The position numbers and the translations under genes are program-made. Of a stretch of 50,632 nucleotides of DNA, positions 18,301 to 26,049 are shown one piece after another (position 1 is the first letter of the stretch; every line of letters begins with the position of its first letter). The notes under the pieces are model-generated. The model saw only the letters and a program-made list of their open reading frames with translations, was not told the origin of the DNA and ran no database searches. The DNA is from Desulfatitalea sp. BRH_c12 (lineage in GTDB: Bacteria > Desulfobacterota > Desulfobacteria > Desulfobacterales > Desulfosarcinaceae): contig LADR01000058.1 in the NCBI GenBank assembly GCA_000961655.1, forward strand, positions 1-50,632. The letters are read 5' to 3'.

Positions 18301-18771
18301 GTCCAGGGCTGCCTGCATGCCCGCGATGCCACCGCCAACCACCAGCATCTCCGGGTGCACCGCGGCCCAGCGGCTTGTCAGCGCCTGGTGGTCCTGCACC
18401 CTGCGCACAGCGGCCGCGACCAGGATCTTGGCTTTGGCCGTGGCAGCCACTGAATCCGTTGTGACCCACGAGACCTGCTCGCGCACGGATGCCATTTGAA
18501 AGTAGTACGGGTTCAGTCCGGCACGGCGGCAAACGTTCATGAAGGTCTTGCCGTGCAGGCGCGGTGAACACGAGGCCACCACCACGCGGTCCAGCCCCAG
18601 TGGGCGGATGTCGTTTTCGATCATGGCCTGTCCGGGGTCGGAACACATGAACCGATAGTCGCGCGCGATAGCCACACCCCGCAACCCCTGGGCAAACTCA
18701 GCCACGGCGCCCACATCGACCCGGTGAGCGATATTGATGCCGCAATGGCAGATATATACGCCGGTTCGCAT
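15370..18771 (-). CDS. hdrA: HdrA flavoprotein with inserted GltD-like NAD(P)H oxidoreductase module
   Basis: An 1133-residue fusion. An N-terminal HdrA domain (GVYICHCGINIAHRVDV) is followed by the FAD fold (LVVGGGIAGMQAALDI, FPTLDCAACIGTPKM) and a ferredoxin motif CTGCGECAKVCP. A whole GltD/NfnB-like module is then inserted: Fe-S part CPAGINVQGY..ICPHPCEDQCRR, FAD motif IAVVGGGPAGLTAAYDL and NAD(P) motif VVIVGGGNVAIDAARC. After a Cys-rich stretch (CLNCAVCCECMQC) the HdrA fold resumes (VGSIILATGYDTLDP), ending in CAGCRMCIELCP and CKGCGTCSAVCP. It is probably the entry or exit point for NAD(P)H in bifurcation. The start at 18771 lies 2 bases after the stop of the regulator gene, behind AAAGGG. 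Confidence 0.92.
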   Translation of the reverse strand: MRTGVYICHCGINIAHRVDVGAVAEFAQGLRGVAIARDYRFMCSDPGQAMIENDIRPLGLDRVVVASCSPRLHGKTFMNVCRRAGLNPYYFQMASVREQVSWVTTDSVAATAKAKILVAAAVRRVQDHQALTSRWAAVHPEMLVVGGGIAGMQAALDIADAGHIVHLVERDTTIGGHMLQFDKTFPTLDCAACIGTPKMVDVGQHPNVRLHALSEVTDVSGFVGNFAVTIRHHPRYVNAQSCTGCGECAKVCPVSIPNAWDQGMAQRHAIGRAFPQAVPIAFNIEKKDRAPCAAACPAGINVQGYVQLVGQGKYRQALDLIMQRLPLPGTLGRICPHPCEDQCRRAQVDAPVSIRALKRFAADQVAMSALPVPEIKERPEKIAVVGGGPAGLTAAYDLRLKGYQVTLFEGLDCLGGMLRVGIPDYRLPPDILDQEIAYILSLGVDARTGLRLGRDFSLADLSTQGYAGVFLGLGAHQAMRLHIPGEAETAGVIDGVTFLHAVNSGARAKPGDRVVIVGGGNVAIDAARCARRLGSRAVTVVYRRTEQEMPAYAEEIRDARQEGIDFLFLTAPVCIESQAGQVAALTCVRTRLGEPGADGRRRPKVMPETVFSIDCDAVIAAVGQTTDSAWAADVPDLSWTRRGTLTIDPHTGQTSLAHVFAAGDMASGPALAIEAVGAAHRAVAALDRFVRGASLSDGAPSLAADDHAGDWAEIPPGMALSARAASGRRPAEPSAGTFVEVDLGLTETQARAEAARCLNCAVCCECMQCEAACEVKAIDHHMQATETKVHVGSIILATGYDTLDPTLMTEYGYGRLPNVFTALEFERLSNATGPTGGRILMRDGQGCFDRPPGSVALLHCIGSRDVRYHDYCSRVCCMYALKYTHLIKEKVGADTAVYDFYIDMRCFGEGYEEFYRRCQEEGTCFIRGKVAEISDQPLCAEENGRLIVIAEDTLLGRTVRLPVDMAVLCTAIEARADADCTGRIFGVSQGGDGFFLELHPKLGPIATATDGLFLAGCCQKPMDIPDSVSHASGAAAKALSLAVKGQVEIAPTISVIDADICAGCRMCIELCPYGAISFNERIGRAQVNPLICKGCGTCSAVCPSGAAASRHFTGRQLFAEIDGIFEATHRLAG

Positions 18772-18773
18772 GT

Positions 18774-19211
18774 TCAATCCCTTTCGGTTTCGTCGCAACA
18801 ACTGGAAATCCCAGTCAACCGTTGCACCACGGCGATGAACTCGTCCGCCTCGGGCGGGTTGGGTAAAAAGGCGTCCGGCAAAGGCAGATGACGGACGTTC
18901 GTGGACAAGACGCTTTGCAAACGGGCGGCGTGCAGCTCACGCCGGGTCAGACTGGAGAGCATCACTACCGGCACATGACGCAGCCGCGTATCATCTTTGA
19001 GCCCGGCGAAAATCTGCTGGGTGCCATCCGCTGGCAACATGGCATCCAGAACGATCAGCGAAGGTGCGTGAAAACGGGCGGCATCCAGGGCATCGCAGGG
19101 CCGATCCACCGTCAGCGGTTCAAATCCGTGGGCGCGTAGCAGATTGACAACATAAAGGCGCTGATCGTGCTCATCTTCGATCACCAGGATCTTGATCATC
19201 GATGCGGGCAT
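18774..19211 (-). CDS. Stand-alone response regulator (receiver domain only)
   Basis: A 145-residue single receiver domain: KILVIEDEHDQR acidic patch, probable phosphoacceptor Asp in LIVLDAMLPADG, and Ser in MLSSLTRR. The position equivalent to the conserved Lys falls near HLPLPDAFLP and shows no clear KP motif, so switching may be atypical. There is no output domain. The start at 19211 follows AAGGAGGCGCCT. It is the first gene after the sigma-54-type promoter at about 19268-19285 and ends 2 bases before the HdrA-GltD start, so it is co-expressed with the Hdr genes. Confidence 0.85.
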   Translation of the reverse strand: MPASMIKILVIEDEHDQRLYVVNLLRAHGFEPLTVDRPCDALDAARFHAPSLIVLDAMLPADGTQQIFAGLKDDTRLRHVPVVMLSSLTRRELHAARLQSVLSTNVRHLPLPDAFLPNPPEADEFIAVVQRLTGISSCCDETERD

Positions 19212-19267
19212 AGGCGCCTCCTTGGTCCGGACGCTTTGTAACCGCGTCACGGTGTTGCCCTTTACCT

Positions 19268-19285
19268 AAGCACACCCCATGCCAC
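19268..19285 (-). promoter_or_regulatory. Sigma-54 (-24/-12) promoter of the hdr operon
   Basis: The minus strand reads TGGCATGGGGTGTGCTT. The GG and GC doublets are exactly 10 bases apart, as in the TGGCAC-N5-TTGCA consensus; TGGCA is exact and the -12 half reads GTGCT. The ATG at 19211 lies about 57 bases downstream. The next gene upstream encodes a sigma-54 activator, which fits. Confidence 0.65.
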
Positions 19286-19357
19286 ATGGCCATCATTCGT
19301 AAGCGACTGTGTTCGCTACATAAATATAATCGAAAAAAATTCGGCAGCCCGCCCCGC

Positions 19358-19455
19358 GCAGTTGCAACCATGCAACAACCGCCACGCAGATTTAAAATAA
19401 CACTCCGATAAATAGAAATTTTTAGATGATGCAGCTGTTGCGCAACAGGCTTGTT
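19358..19455. promoter_or_regulatory. Inverted repeats resembling activator binding sites upstream of the -24/-12 promoter
   Basis: GTTGCAACCATGCAAC (about 19358-19373) and TGTTGCGCAACAGGCTTGTTGC (about 19436-19455, written here as TGTTGC-GCAACA-GGCT-TGTTGC) are built from the same GTTGC/GCAAC half-sites. They lie about 75-185 bases upstream of the promoter, the usual range for upstream activating sequences of sigma-54 enhancer-binding proteins. No other function was seen for this stretch. Confidence 0.5.
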
Positions 19456-19555
19456 GCGTTCACCATGCAGAGGCGAACCTTATGGTCGCGAGGTTCGTTC
19501 ACGTGGATTGTTTTTTGAGAAAGGGGCCGTGCGCCCAAGGGCTAGCGAGCCAGGG

Positions 19556-21286
19556 TCAGTGCAACCCGTAGCGTTTCATTTTACGCCACAAGGTTGTGCG
19601 GTCCATACGCAGGTTGTGGGCGGTTTTGCCGCGGTGCCCGTTGAAACGGGTCAGAGCGGCGGCAATGCGGTCGGCTTCATGGGCAGGCTCGTGCGCCGAC
19701 CGCCCTTGCTGGGGGGGCCGGACCGTTGCCGATGCGGTCAGCGTGGCTGGCAGATGTGCATGCTGGATGGGCCCGGCGCCGCTCAAGATCAGGGCATGCT
19801 CCAGGATATTTTCCAGTTCGCGCACATTGCCCGGATAGGCATGGTTGAGCAGGATGCCCATGGCATCTTCTGAAATGAGCACCGGGGTAAGTCCGCGCGC
19901 GGCGCACAATTTGCGCAAGATATGGCGAATGAGCAACGGCAGGTCGTCACGCCTGGCTTCGAGCGACGGCAACACGATGCGCACCACGTTGAGTCGGTAA
20001 TACAGGTCCTCCCTGAACTGACGGGCGTTGACCAGTTGCTCCAGCTTACGATTGGTGGCTGAAATGATGCGCACATCCACTTTGACCGTGCGACGGCTGC
20101 CCAAGGGGTAAAACTCTTTTTCTTCGAGCACGCGCAGCAGTTTGGCCTGCAGCGGCAGTGGAAGATCGCCGATTTCGTCGAGAAAAATCGTGCCGCCGGC
20201 GGCTTCCTGAAACCGGCCCGGCTTGTCACGATCGGCGCCGGTAAACGCACCCTTGACGTATCCAAAAATTTCCGATTCGATCAAACTGTCCGGAATGGCC
20301 GCGCAATTGATTTTCACCCAGGGCTTGCCCTTGCGCGGGCTGGCGGCATGGATGATCTTAGCCAAAAGATCCTTACCCGTGCCGGTGGGCCCTTCGATCA
20401 GGACGGTAGCGCCGCTGGCGGCCACCACCGGTATCATGGCGAAGATTTTCAGCATGGATGCGCTCTTGCCGATCATATCGAAACAGGTGTAGCGGTTCTT
20501 GGTGACCTGATCGAGCTGGTGTACCAGGGTCATGTCCTGGAAGGTGGCCAAGCTGCCCACCACCGCCCCTTTTTCATCGCGCAGGGCAACATAATTCGAC
20601 CGGATGGGAATGGCGCTGCCCTCTTTGTCGCGCAGCCAACCCTCTTGGCCACGATGGCTGGTGTCACGTGCGATGACGTCCCGGATCGCTGAAACGCTCG
20701 GCCGGTCGCTGCCGCCCAATAAGGACGCGCACGACAGGCCGAGCACCTCACTGCGCGCGTAGCCGGAAATCTGTTCAGCCGCCGTGTTGAAAAAGGTAAT
20801 CAGCCCGCCCCGATTGGTTGTGAAGACGCCCACATCAAGGCTGTCCAGAATGTTTTTCAAGCTGCGCTCTTCGTAACGCAGCCTGTCGATCAGGTCGCTG
20901 ATCGGCGAATGATCCTGCAACACGGTCAAACAACCAACCACCTGCCGCTCCAAGTTAAAAATCGGTGTGGCCATGCGGGTGACCAGATGCTGGCGCTGAT
21001 CTTCGTCCGTGACCCGCATGGGCACGTCTTCGGCTTGACGGCCGCTGCCACTGCCGACCATGCAGTTGACCATGCACGGCACGCCGGTGAATACTTCGCG
21101 GCACTCCTTGCCAAGGATCTCGACGGCGCGCAATCCAATCAAGGCCTGGGCGCAATGATTGATGGCCGTGATGCGGTGGTCGAGGTTGACAGTAAAGGCC
21201 CCGATATTCAGTTCATCGAGCACCGCCAGCCATTGATCGCAGGGGATGCTCGTGTCGCCGCATACGATGGAAGCGCTCGCCTGCAT
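19556..21286 (-). CDS. Sigma-54-dependent transcriptional activator (PAS-PAS-AAA-Fis HTH)
   Basis: A 576-residue enhancer-binding protein. Two PAS-like domains (about 15-125 and 140-260) precede the AAA+ domain, which has Walker A VLIEGPTGTGKD, the sigma-54 contact loop GAFTGADRDKPGRF, Walker B TIFLDEIGDLP and an arginine-finger region LYYRLNVV. The C-terminus is a Fis-type helix-turn-helix (AALTRFNGHRGKTAHNLRMD..LWRKMKRYGL). There is no receiver domain, so the PAS domains sense the signal directly or through the kinase. The gene starts 9 bases after the kinase stop codon (AGAGAGGCTTT before ATG). It very probably drives the promoter at 19268-19285. Confidence 0.92.
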   Translation of the reverse strand: MQASASIVCGDTSIPCDQWLAVLDELNIGAFTVNLDHRITAINHCAQALIGLRAVEILGKECREVFTGVPCMVNCMVGSGSGRQAEDVPMRVTDEDQRQHLVTRMATPIFNLERQVVGCLTVLQDHSPISDLIDRLRYEERSLKNILDSLDVGVFTTNRGGLITFFNTAAEQISGYARSEVLGLSCASLLGGSDRPSVSAIRDVIARDTSHRGQEGWLRDKEGSAIPIRSNYVALRDEKGAVVGSLATFQDMTLVHQLDQVTKNRYTCFDMIGKSASMLKIFAMIPVVAASGATVLIEGPTGTGKDLLAKIIHAASPRKGKPWVKINCAAIPDSLIESEIFGYVKGAFTGADRDKPGRFQEAAGGTIFLDEIGDLPLPLQAKLLRVLEEKEFYPLGSRRTVKVDVRIISATNRKLEQLVNARQFREDLYYRLNVVRIVLPSLEARRDDLPLLIRHILRKLCAARGLTPVLISEDAMGILLNHAYPGNVRELENILEHALILSGAGPIQHAHLPATLTASATVRPPQQGRSAHEPAHEADRIAAALTRFNGHRGKTAHNLRMDRTTLWRKMKRYGLH

Positions 21287-21295
21287 AAAGCCTCT

Positions 21296-22858
21296 CTAGT
21301 CGCCTGCCCGGATATCACCGGCCGGCAATTGAATAGTGAAAACGGTTCCTTGCCCCAAGCGGCTGTGCACATCGATGGTGCCGTGATGCCGCTCGATGAT
21401 GCCGAACGTGGTGGCCAGACCCAGTCCAATTCGGGCCCCTTCGTGTTTGGTCGAGAAAAAAGGTTCAAAAATATGCGGCAAAACGTCTGGAGCAATGCCG
21501 CAGCCACTGTCCTCGACCGTGATCAGCACAGTGCGGCCATCCGGCGCAGGCGCGGCATTTACCGATAAACGGCCGCCCTGGGGCATGGCGTCGATGGCAT
21601 TGAAGATCAGGTTGAGCAGGCACTGGTGCAGTTGATTGGCATCGCCATGGACCGGTGGCAGGTCTGCGGAGCACTGCTGGACCACGCTGATGTTGCCCAG
21701 TTCCAGGCGATGGCGGCTCAGATCGAGGCAGCGCCGCAGCAAGCCATCGACTGGCACCCATTGGAATTCGACCGGTGATTTGCGAGCGAACGTCAGCAGG
21801 TTGGACACTATGCCCGCGCAGCGGGACACCTCCTGTTCGCTGGTGGTCAGATAGCGCTGGAACAAATCGGAACGATCAGGGCGGCCCGCCTCGCCGAGCA
21901 TGCGCTGCATGAGACGCAAATAATTGAGCACACCCGACAAAGGATTGTTGATTTCGTGGGCCACGCTGGCTGCCAGGCGTCCGAGTGAGATCATTTTGTC
22001 CTGGTGCAGCATCCGCGCCTGATCGGCCATTTGCTGCTCCATGCGCCGAAGTTCGCGCAAATCGCGCACAAAACAGACCAGACCTTCAAGACGCGCACCC
22101 TCTTGAATTGCAACGGCTGACAGCTGTACGGGAACATCCTGGCCGCTGCGGGTACGCAGGCAGGTTTCGTAAAGATACAGACGCTCGGGACCGCCGTAGG
22201 CCGTGTCGGAAAACGCCTGGCGGAAAGCGGCCAGACGGGGTGGATCAAAAAAATCCGCCAGCTGCATGCGATGCATTGCCTGGCGCTTGGAATATCCCAG
22301 CATTTTTTCCAGGCTGGCGTTGTAAGTGACCACAATGTCACGCGCGTTGCAGCCCAGGATGCCATCAGTGGCGCTTTCGATCAGCTTGTGCTGATAGGCG
22401 AAGGTCTCCATCAGCTCGTGCGTGGTTTCGGTCCAGCCCTCTTCCAGAAAACGCGTGTAATCCTGAAGCTGCCGGCGCGTGGCCGACCGTTGCCTGGCGC
22501 GCTCGACGGCTGTGATCAGCACCGTGTGATCGATGGGTTTATTGATAAAATCCGAGGCATCCAATTGGAGGGCGCGCACGGCCAGGTCCATTTCGCCAAA
22601 GGCCGTGATCACGATGACTTCGATGTCGCGTCGATAGCGCTTGAGATGTTCCAGAACCTGCAGGCCGTCCATGCGCGGCATGCGGATATCGGTAATCACG
22701 ATATGCGGATCGAACGCGCCGCAATGCTCGATCCCCGCCTGGCCGTCAGCCGCCGTGGCCAACGTGTAGCCCGCGTCGGTCAGGATCATGGCAATCACCT
22801 CGCGGACATCCGGTTCGTCGTCGATGATCAGTATGCGCCAATCTTTGTTCTGCGACAT
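21296..22858 (-). CDS. REC-PAS-histidine kinase
   Basis: A 520-residue soluble kinase. The receiver domain (about 5-125) has ILIIDDEPDVRE, phosphoacceptor Asp in VITDIRMPRMDG, T in VITAFG and K in INKPID. A PAS domain (about 165-280, GCNARDIVVTYNASLEKML) leads to the kinase core: GRLAASVAHEINNPLSGVL (H-box), LLNLIFNAIDAMPQGG (N-box), VEDSGCGI and GARIGLGLATTFGII. G2 has R-I-GLGL in place of the usual K-GTGLGL. The start at 22858 follows CGGGGGTTGGGC. It is transcribed just ahead of the sigma-54 activator and is probably its signalling partner. Confidence 0.9.
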   Translation of the reverse strand: MSQNKDWRILIIDDEPDVREVIAMILTDAGYTLATAADGQAGIEHCGAFDPHIVITDIRMPRMDGLQVLEHLKRYRRDIEVIVITAFGEMDLAVRALQLDASDFINKPIDHTVLITAVERARQRSATRRQLQDYTRFLEEGWTETTHELMETFAYQHKLIESATDGILGCNARDIVVTYNASLEKMLGYSKRQAMHRMQLADFFDPPRLAAFRQAFSDTAYGGPERLYLYETCLRTRSGQDVPVQLSAVAIQEGARLEGLVCFVRDLRELRRMEQQMADQARMLHQDKMISLGRLAASVAHEINNPLSGVLNYLRLMQRMLGEAGRPDRSDLFQRYLTTSEQEVSRCAGIVSNLLTFARKSPVEFQWVPVDGLLRRCLDLSRHRLELGNISVVQQCSADLPPVHGDANQLHQCLLNLIFNAIDAMPQGGRLSVNAAPAPDGRTVLITVEDSGCGIAPDVLPHIFEPFFSTKHEGARIGLGLATTFGIIERHHGTIDVHSRLGQGTVFTIQLPAGDIRAGD

Positions 22859-23046
22859 GCCCAACCCCCGTAAGTGGTTGGTTCCTGTTCGGCAAGAAAA
22901 GATGTTGCAGTCAGTATAGACCCTTTATCGAAAACGTGCACGTAAAAGCGAACATCGTGAAAGAATGTCATGGGGTGGGCATGTTTTAAGCCATTATAAA
23001 ATCGTGGTTTTTCAGCGCCCAATGTTTGCAACAGAGTATTTATACC

Positions 23047-23508
23047 TTAGCTGATATTCGGCATAAGCGCCCACTTAATGATCCATGTTGGGGTATCCGG
23101 CTGCCTGTCCAGACAGACAATACCGCCATTTTGAAACTTAAACACCGGCGGCTCGATTGTACCGATAATCAGATAGGATGTCAGCCGTTGCATAAAAGGC
23201 AGATGGCCGACCAGCATGACATTGTCTTCAACCGACAGGTTCCCTGAAAAAGCGGCCACATCATCCAATGGGTTGAGACCACTGACTACTACAACACCAT
23301 TTTCGGGTTTCAGGTATGATTCGAAAATTTCTGCTGTCTGCTTGGCGCGTTTTTTACCGCTATGGGATATTTTCCCAACCTTGCAGCCATAACCGGCCGC
23401 CACTCCGGCAATCCGCTTGACCTCGGAGATGCCTTCCTCGGAAAGCCCTTTGTCCGGATCGACCTCTTTAGGAAGGCTCTTCCCGTGTTGAACCAAATAA
23501 AGTGCCAT
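23047..23508 (-). CDS. sixA: SixA-type phosphohistidine phosphatase
   Basis: A 153-residue histidine phosphatase superfamily protein. It has the LVQHGKSLPKE motif (RHG-type; here Gln precedes the catalytic His), the SGKKRAKQTAEIF segment and VMLVGHLPFMQRL with the second catalytic His. SixA removes phosphate from histidine phosphotransfer domains. AAGGAGG lies just before the tandem ATGATG; the second ATG (23508) has the better spacing. The gene stands alone, but next to a cluster of kinases, so it could damp that phosphorelay. QHG replaces the canonical RHG; this variant also occurs in the family. Confidence 0.85.
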   Translation of the reverse strand: MALYLVQHGKSLPKEVDPDKGLSEEGISEVKRIAGVAAGYGCKVGKISHSGKKRAKQTAEIFESYLKPENGVVVVSGLNPLDDVAAFSGNLSVEDNVMLVGHLPFMQRLTSYLIIGTIEPPVFKFQNGGIVCLDRQPDTPTWIIKWALMPNIS

Positions 23509-24562
23509 CATGTCCTCCTTGTGTTTGTTGAATGATAAGCAGTTATAAGTGTCGACTTTCGGGATGGCGCCAACCACCCACCCGGATCGCCAGGGTTTGA
23601 AAACCCGAAAGTTGCCACATACAAAAATTATCTTTGTGGGAATGATCCTTTCACATCGGAGGGAGGTTTTCAAATACCGAAAAACCATCACAGATGGGCG
23701 TTTCAAAGATTAAAAAAGAGTGCAATGAAAAATAATGGGAATTTGTTGATCGGAGAGGTCGCCCTGGCATCGGTGATCCCCAAAAAGTATGCCCATTATC
23801 GTCGACTGGTTCAGGGAGCACTCGGCCAGTTTATCGCGTTGCTCAACCCTGACCAGTAGGCGGATATTTTGACCAGCAAAGAAGGTCGCCCATTTCAGCA
23901 AGTGCCGCCCGGCGCCTTGCGCTTTTAGCATGCCGACCCGCATGCCGGAAGTCTGCCCGCCGGTGCTGCCGGCGAGGTGCTCGTGCGCGATTCATACGCC
24001 CGTTTGTCCGTGAATAGCCTCAGCGCTGGGTCAAACCATTTTTCTCGCGGTCCTTTGCCACCCGACTTTCGAGCGCATCTATTGGGGCTGGCGCTATCTT
24101 TTCGTTGGCCGCTACTGGCGCCTGCCTGCGCAAGCAGATGTTGTTGACGCCGTATCATGTCAAGCAATAAAAGAAGAGGCTATATTGAGTAAATAGAAAA
24201 TAAGGGGACTATAGCGCGCTGGTTGCCGGAAAGTTGGAGAAAATCGTAACCCTTTAAGACATCGCTATCTATAGGAGTCCAAGATTTATATGGGTTTCTT
24301 TTTAAGCCATTGACGCCTGGCATCGCAGCTGCGCGCTCTTCAGAGAAACGTAATGGAGGTTTCCCTTCCGCATTGCCGGTTATCTTTCCAAGACTGTATC
24401 CTCTACGCCATATCTCTATGCAAAAAAATACCTTCGTAAGATGGAAGAAATTGGCTTTTTGGGAAGCAGAATACATATAACTAAGTGACTTTCTGTTGAA
24501 TAAAGAAGTCTGCAATCCTCTGCACAATTATAACCAGTTGATCTCTTGGCTCAATTCAATGC
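23509..24562. other. Gene-poor stretch, nothing firmly recognised
   Basis: Over a kilobase has no convincing coding region. Base composition shifts to AT-rich after about 24180. Short open frames lack ribosome-binding sites and family motifs. Upstream of SixA a 200-base leader is present. The part from 23700 to 24170 keeps high GC and may be decayed coding sequence, but no family was identified. Confidence 0.4.
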
Positions 24563-24578
24563 TGGCACGGCGAGTGCA
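24563..24578 (+). promoter_or_regulatory. Sigma-54 (-24/-12) promoter, near consensus
   Basis: TGGCACGGCGAGTGCA matches TGGCACG-N4-TTGCA at all but one base of the conserved positions, with GG and GC 10 bases apart. The small gene at 24647 begins about 69 bases downstream on the same strand. No activator gene adjoins it; the activator at 19556-21286 is one candidate. Confidence 0.7.
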
Positions 24579-24646
24579 TATTAAGCTGCCAAAGTTTGGG
24601 GGCGCACCACCAGGGTGCTTTTACATTCAGAAAGGAGATGGATACC

Positions 24647-24856
24647 ATGATTACTTTAAGACGCATGAAGGATACCACAAGAGAGAGATTGATTGGACTT
24701 GTAGACGATACGGAAGTCATTTCAGTTGAAAGAAGTGTGTTTGAACCATTATGGAAGGTGACCCAACAACTCAGATTGCCCGATCATCTCACGATGGCTA
24801 AAGAGTACAGTAAATGCATTAACGATATCGTTTTTGCAGCCGAAGTATCTCGATAA
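24647..24856 (+). CDS. Small protein of unknown function under a sigma-54 promoter
   Basis: A 69-residue protein beginning MITLRRMKDTTRERLIGLVD and ending IVFAAEVSR. It has no membrane segment and no metal motif; one Cys lies in YSKCINDI. The start at 24647 has AAAGGAGATGGATACC upstream; an ATG 9 bases earlier overlaps that site and is less likely. The near-consensus sigma-54 promoter 69 bases upstream argues that it is expressed. Codon use is AT-rich relative to its neighbours. The charged, helical character would suit a small regulator or a partner-binding protein, but no family was recognised. Confidence 0.55.
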   Translation: MITLRRMKDTTRERLIGLVDDTEVISVERSVFEPLWKVTQQLRLPDHLTMAKEYSKCINDIVFAAEVSR

Positions 24857-25311
24857 TCCCAATACTCTTGTAGAAGAGTATTGAATTCAAGTTGGAAGAG
24901 CAGTTCTACTGCGCCAAGACTTAAGCAATAAGAACTTAGTCTAAAAAAAGATTCGTTTAAAGAGCGGTATTGCTTTTTGGCCAGTAGTATAACCATGCCC
25001 TGGGCAGCCTGGCGGTCAAAGATGTTCTCAAGAACATCGGCCGCCAGGCTCCGGTCTGTTGGTGGGGCTGGGCGTTAGTAATTATTGATGGGGAGCGTTG
25101 GTTAATTTTCTACTGCCGATGTCGGATAGATTTTGTTCCTTTTTTTTCTTCAGATGCAGTTTTCAAGCGCCCCCTGGCACGGGAAATTGCCCCAGGATAG
25201 ACAGCTTATCGGACGGCCGCTCTATCCCGCGAAAGGATAACCCTACAGAAAGATCCGGTAATCGGCTGCGTTGAGCGCCTTAGCCGGCTTTTCAGCTCGG
25301 TTTTTACCGAT
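24857..25311. other. Intergenic region with a long hairpin at 25006-25050
   Basis: AGCCTGGCGG (25006-25015) pairs with CCGCCAGGCT (25041-25050), and GATGTTCT (25021-25028) pairs with AGAACATC (25031-25038), giving one imperfect stem-loop with a small internal bulge. It has no T-run. It could be a structured 3' end for the small gene or a mobile-element end. No coding region was found. Confidence 0.5.
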
Positions 25312-25485
25312 CGATCGCTTTCCGTTTTCCATTTCGCCCAACAGCACGGCGATAACGAAATCGATCAACTAACCTCTGACCAGGTCCTTACCTTCCTCAA
25401 TCAACTCACCGAAGGCAATAAACCCTACACCAAACGAATCCCTTGGCCCCGGGTCCACTCCGCCATCAGGGGAACTGCCAGATAA
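25312..25485 (+). pseudogene. Relic of a tyrosine recombinase/phage integrase N-terminal domain
   Basis: The plus strand encodes SVFHFAQQHGDNEIDQLTSD followed by QVLTFLNQLTEGNKPYTKRI and then a stop. This resembles the SAM-like N-terminal (core-binding) domain of phage integrases and XerC/D-type enzymes. No start codon with a ribosome-binding site was found and the catalytic domain is absent. It marks past integration near the AT-rich stretch. Confidence 0.5.
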
Positions 25486-25992
25486 CTGGGAATCATCGAC
25501 ATAGTCACAAACTGGCCGAACCCAATCGCAACCCACAGCTTGCCTCACATCATGAAATAACTTGACAACGATTTCGCAGCTGACTTAATAAAAAATGACA
25601 GGCGCACTCATCCGCTCTTCGGTTGAATCCTCTCCATTCACCATTGCCTGCATGCCCCATAGAAATTTACACCCATGAAAATGGTCCTTGTCATGTAGGG
25701 GAGGCTCAAATAAATAGCCCTGGTGCCGGATCTGTAATTCTCGGCATCCGATGGCACTTTCAAACAGTGCAATAGAAGAGGGTGCAAGGATACCTTCGCA
25801 CTGGTAGCATTTGGAGGGCAAGAAAAGACAAGCAACGATTGGTTTTTATTGTACCTCTTTTTTCATAATCCCGCAGAACCAGGCAAGAATCCACCTTTTC
25901 CGATCAAATTCGATAAATCCCCATTCTCATACATAGGGTCCAAACATCGATCTTTCACCGAGCTGCCTTTTTAAACCTGAAATCCGGTAGGC
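25486..25992. other. Intergenic, no convincing gene
   Basis: A minus-strand frame at 25585-25821 contains a CYQC pair but depends on a TTG start without a ribosome-binding site. Nothing else was recognised before the hairpin at 25993. Confidence 0.4.
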
Positions 25993-26021
25993 CACTCTTA
26001 AATCTTTTTAAGAGTGTTTTT
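25993..26021 (+). terminator. Intrinsic-terminator-like hairpin in the leader of the multicopper oxidase gene
   Basis: CACTCTTAAA and TTTAAGAGTG form a perfect 10-bp stem with a 4-base loop (TCTT), followed by TTTTT. It ends 28 bases before the ATG at 26050. No plus-strand gene ends just upstream, so it may act as an attenuator of the oxidase transcript, or stop stray transcription. The stem is AT-rich, so its strength is uncertain. Confidence 0.55.
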
Positions 26022-26049
26022 CCATGGCCCGAAAATAAAGGAGACGATC

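Noticed and set aside
15370-18771. Selenocysteine in the HdrA proteins, as reported for some relatives
   Set aside because: Both HdrA proteins here have Cys at the cluster and flavin-proximal motifs and no in-frame UGA.
25175-25194. TGGCACGGGAAATTGC resembling a sigma-54 promoter
   Set aside because: GG and GC are 11 bases apart, not 10, and no credible gene follows on the plus strand.
25585-25821. 78-codon minus-strand frame with CYQC
   Set aside because: Depends on a TTG start without a ribosome-binding site; flanked by relic sequence.
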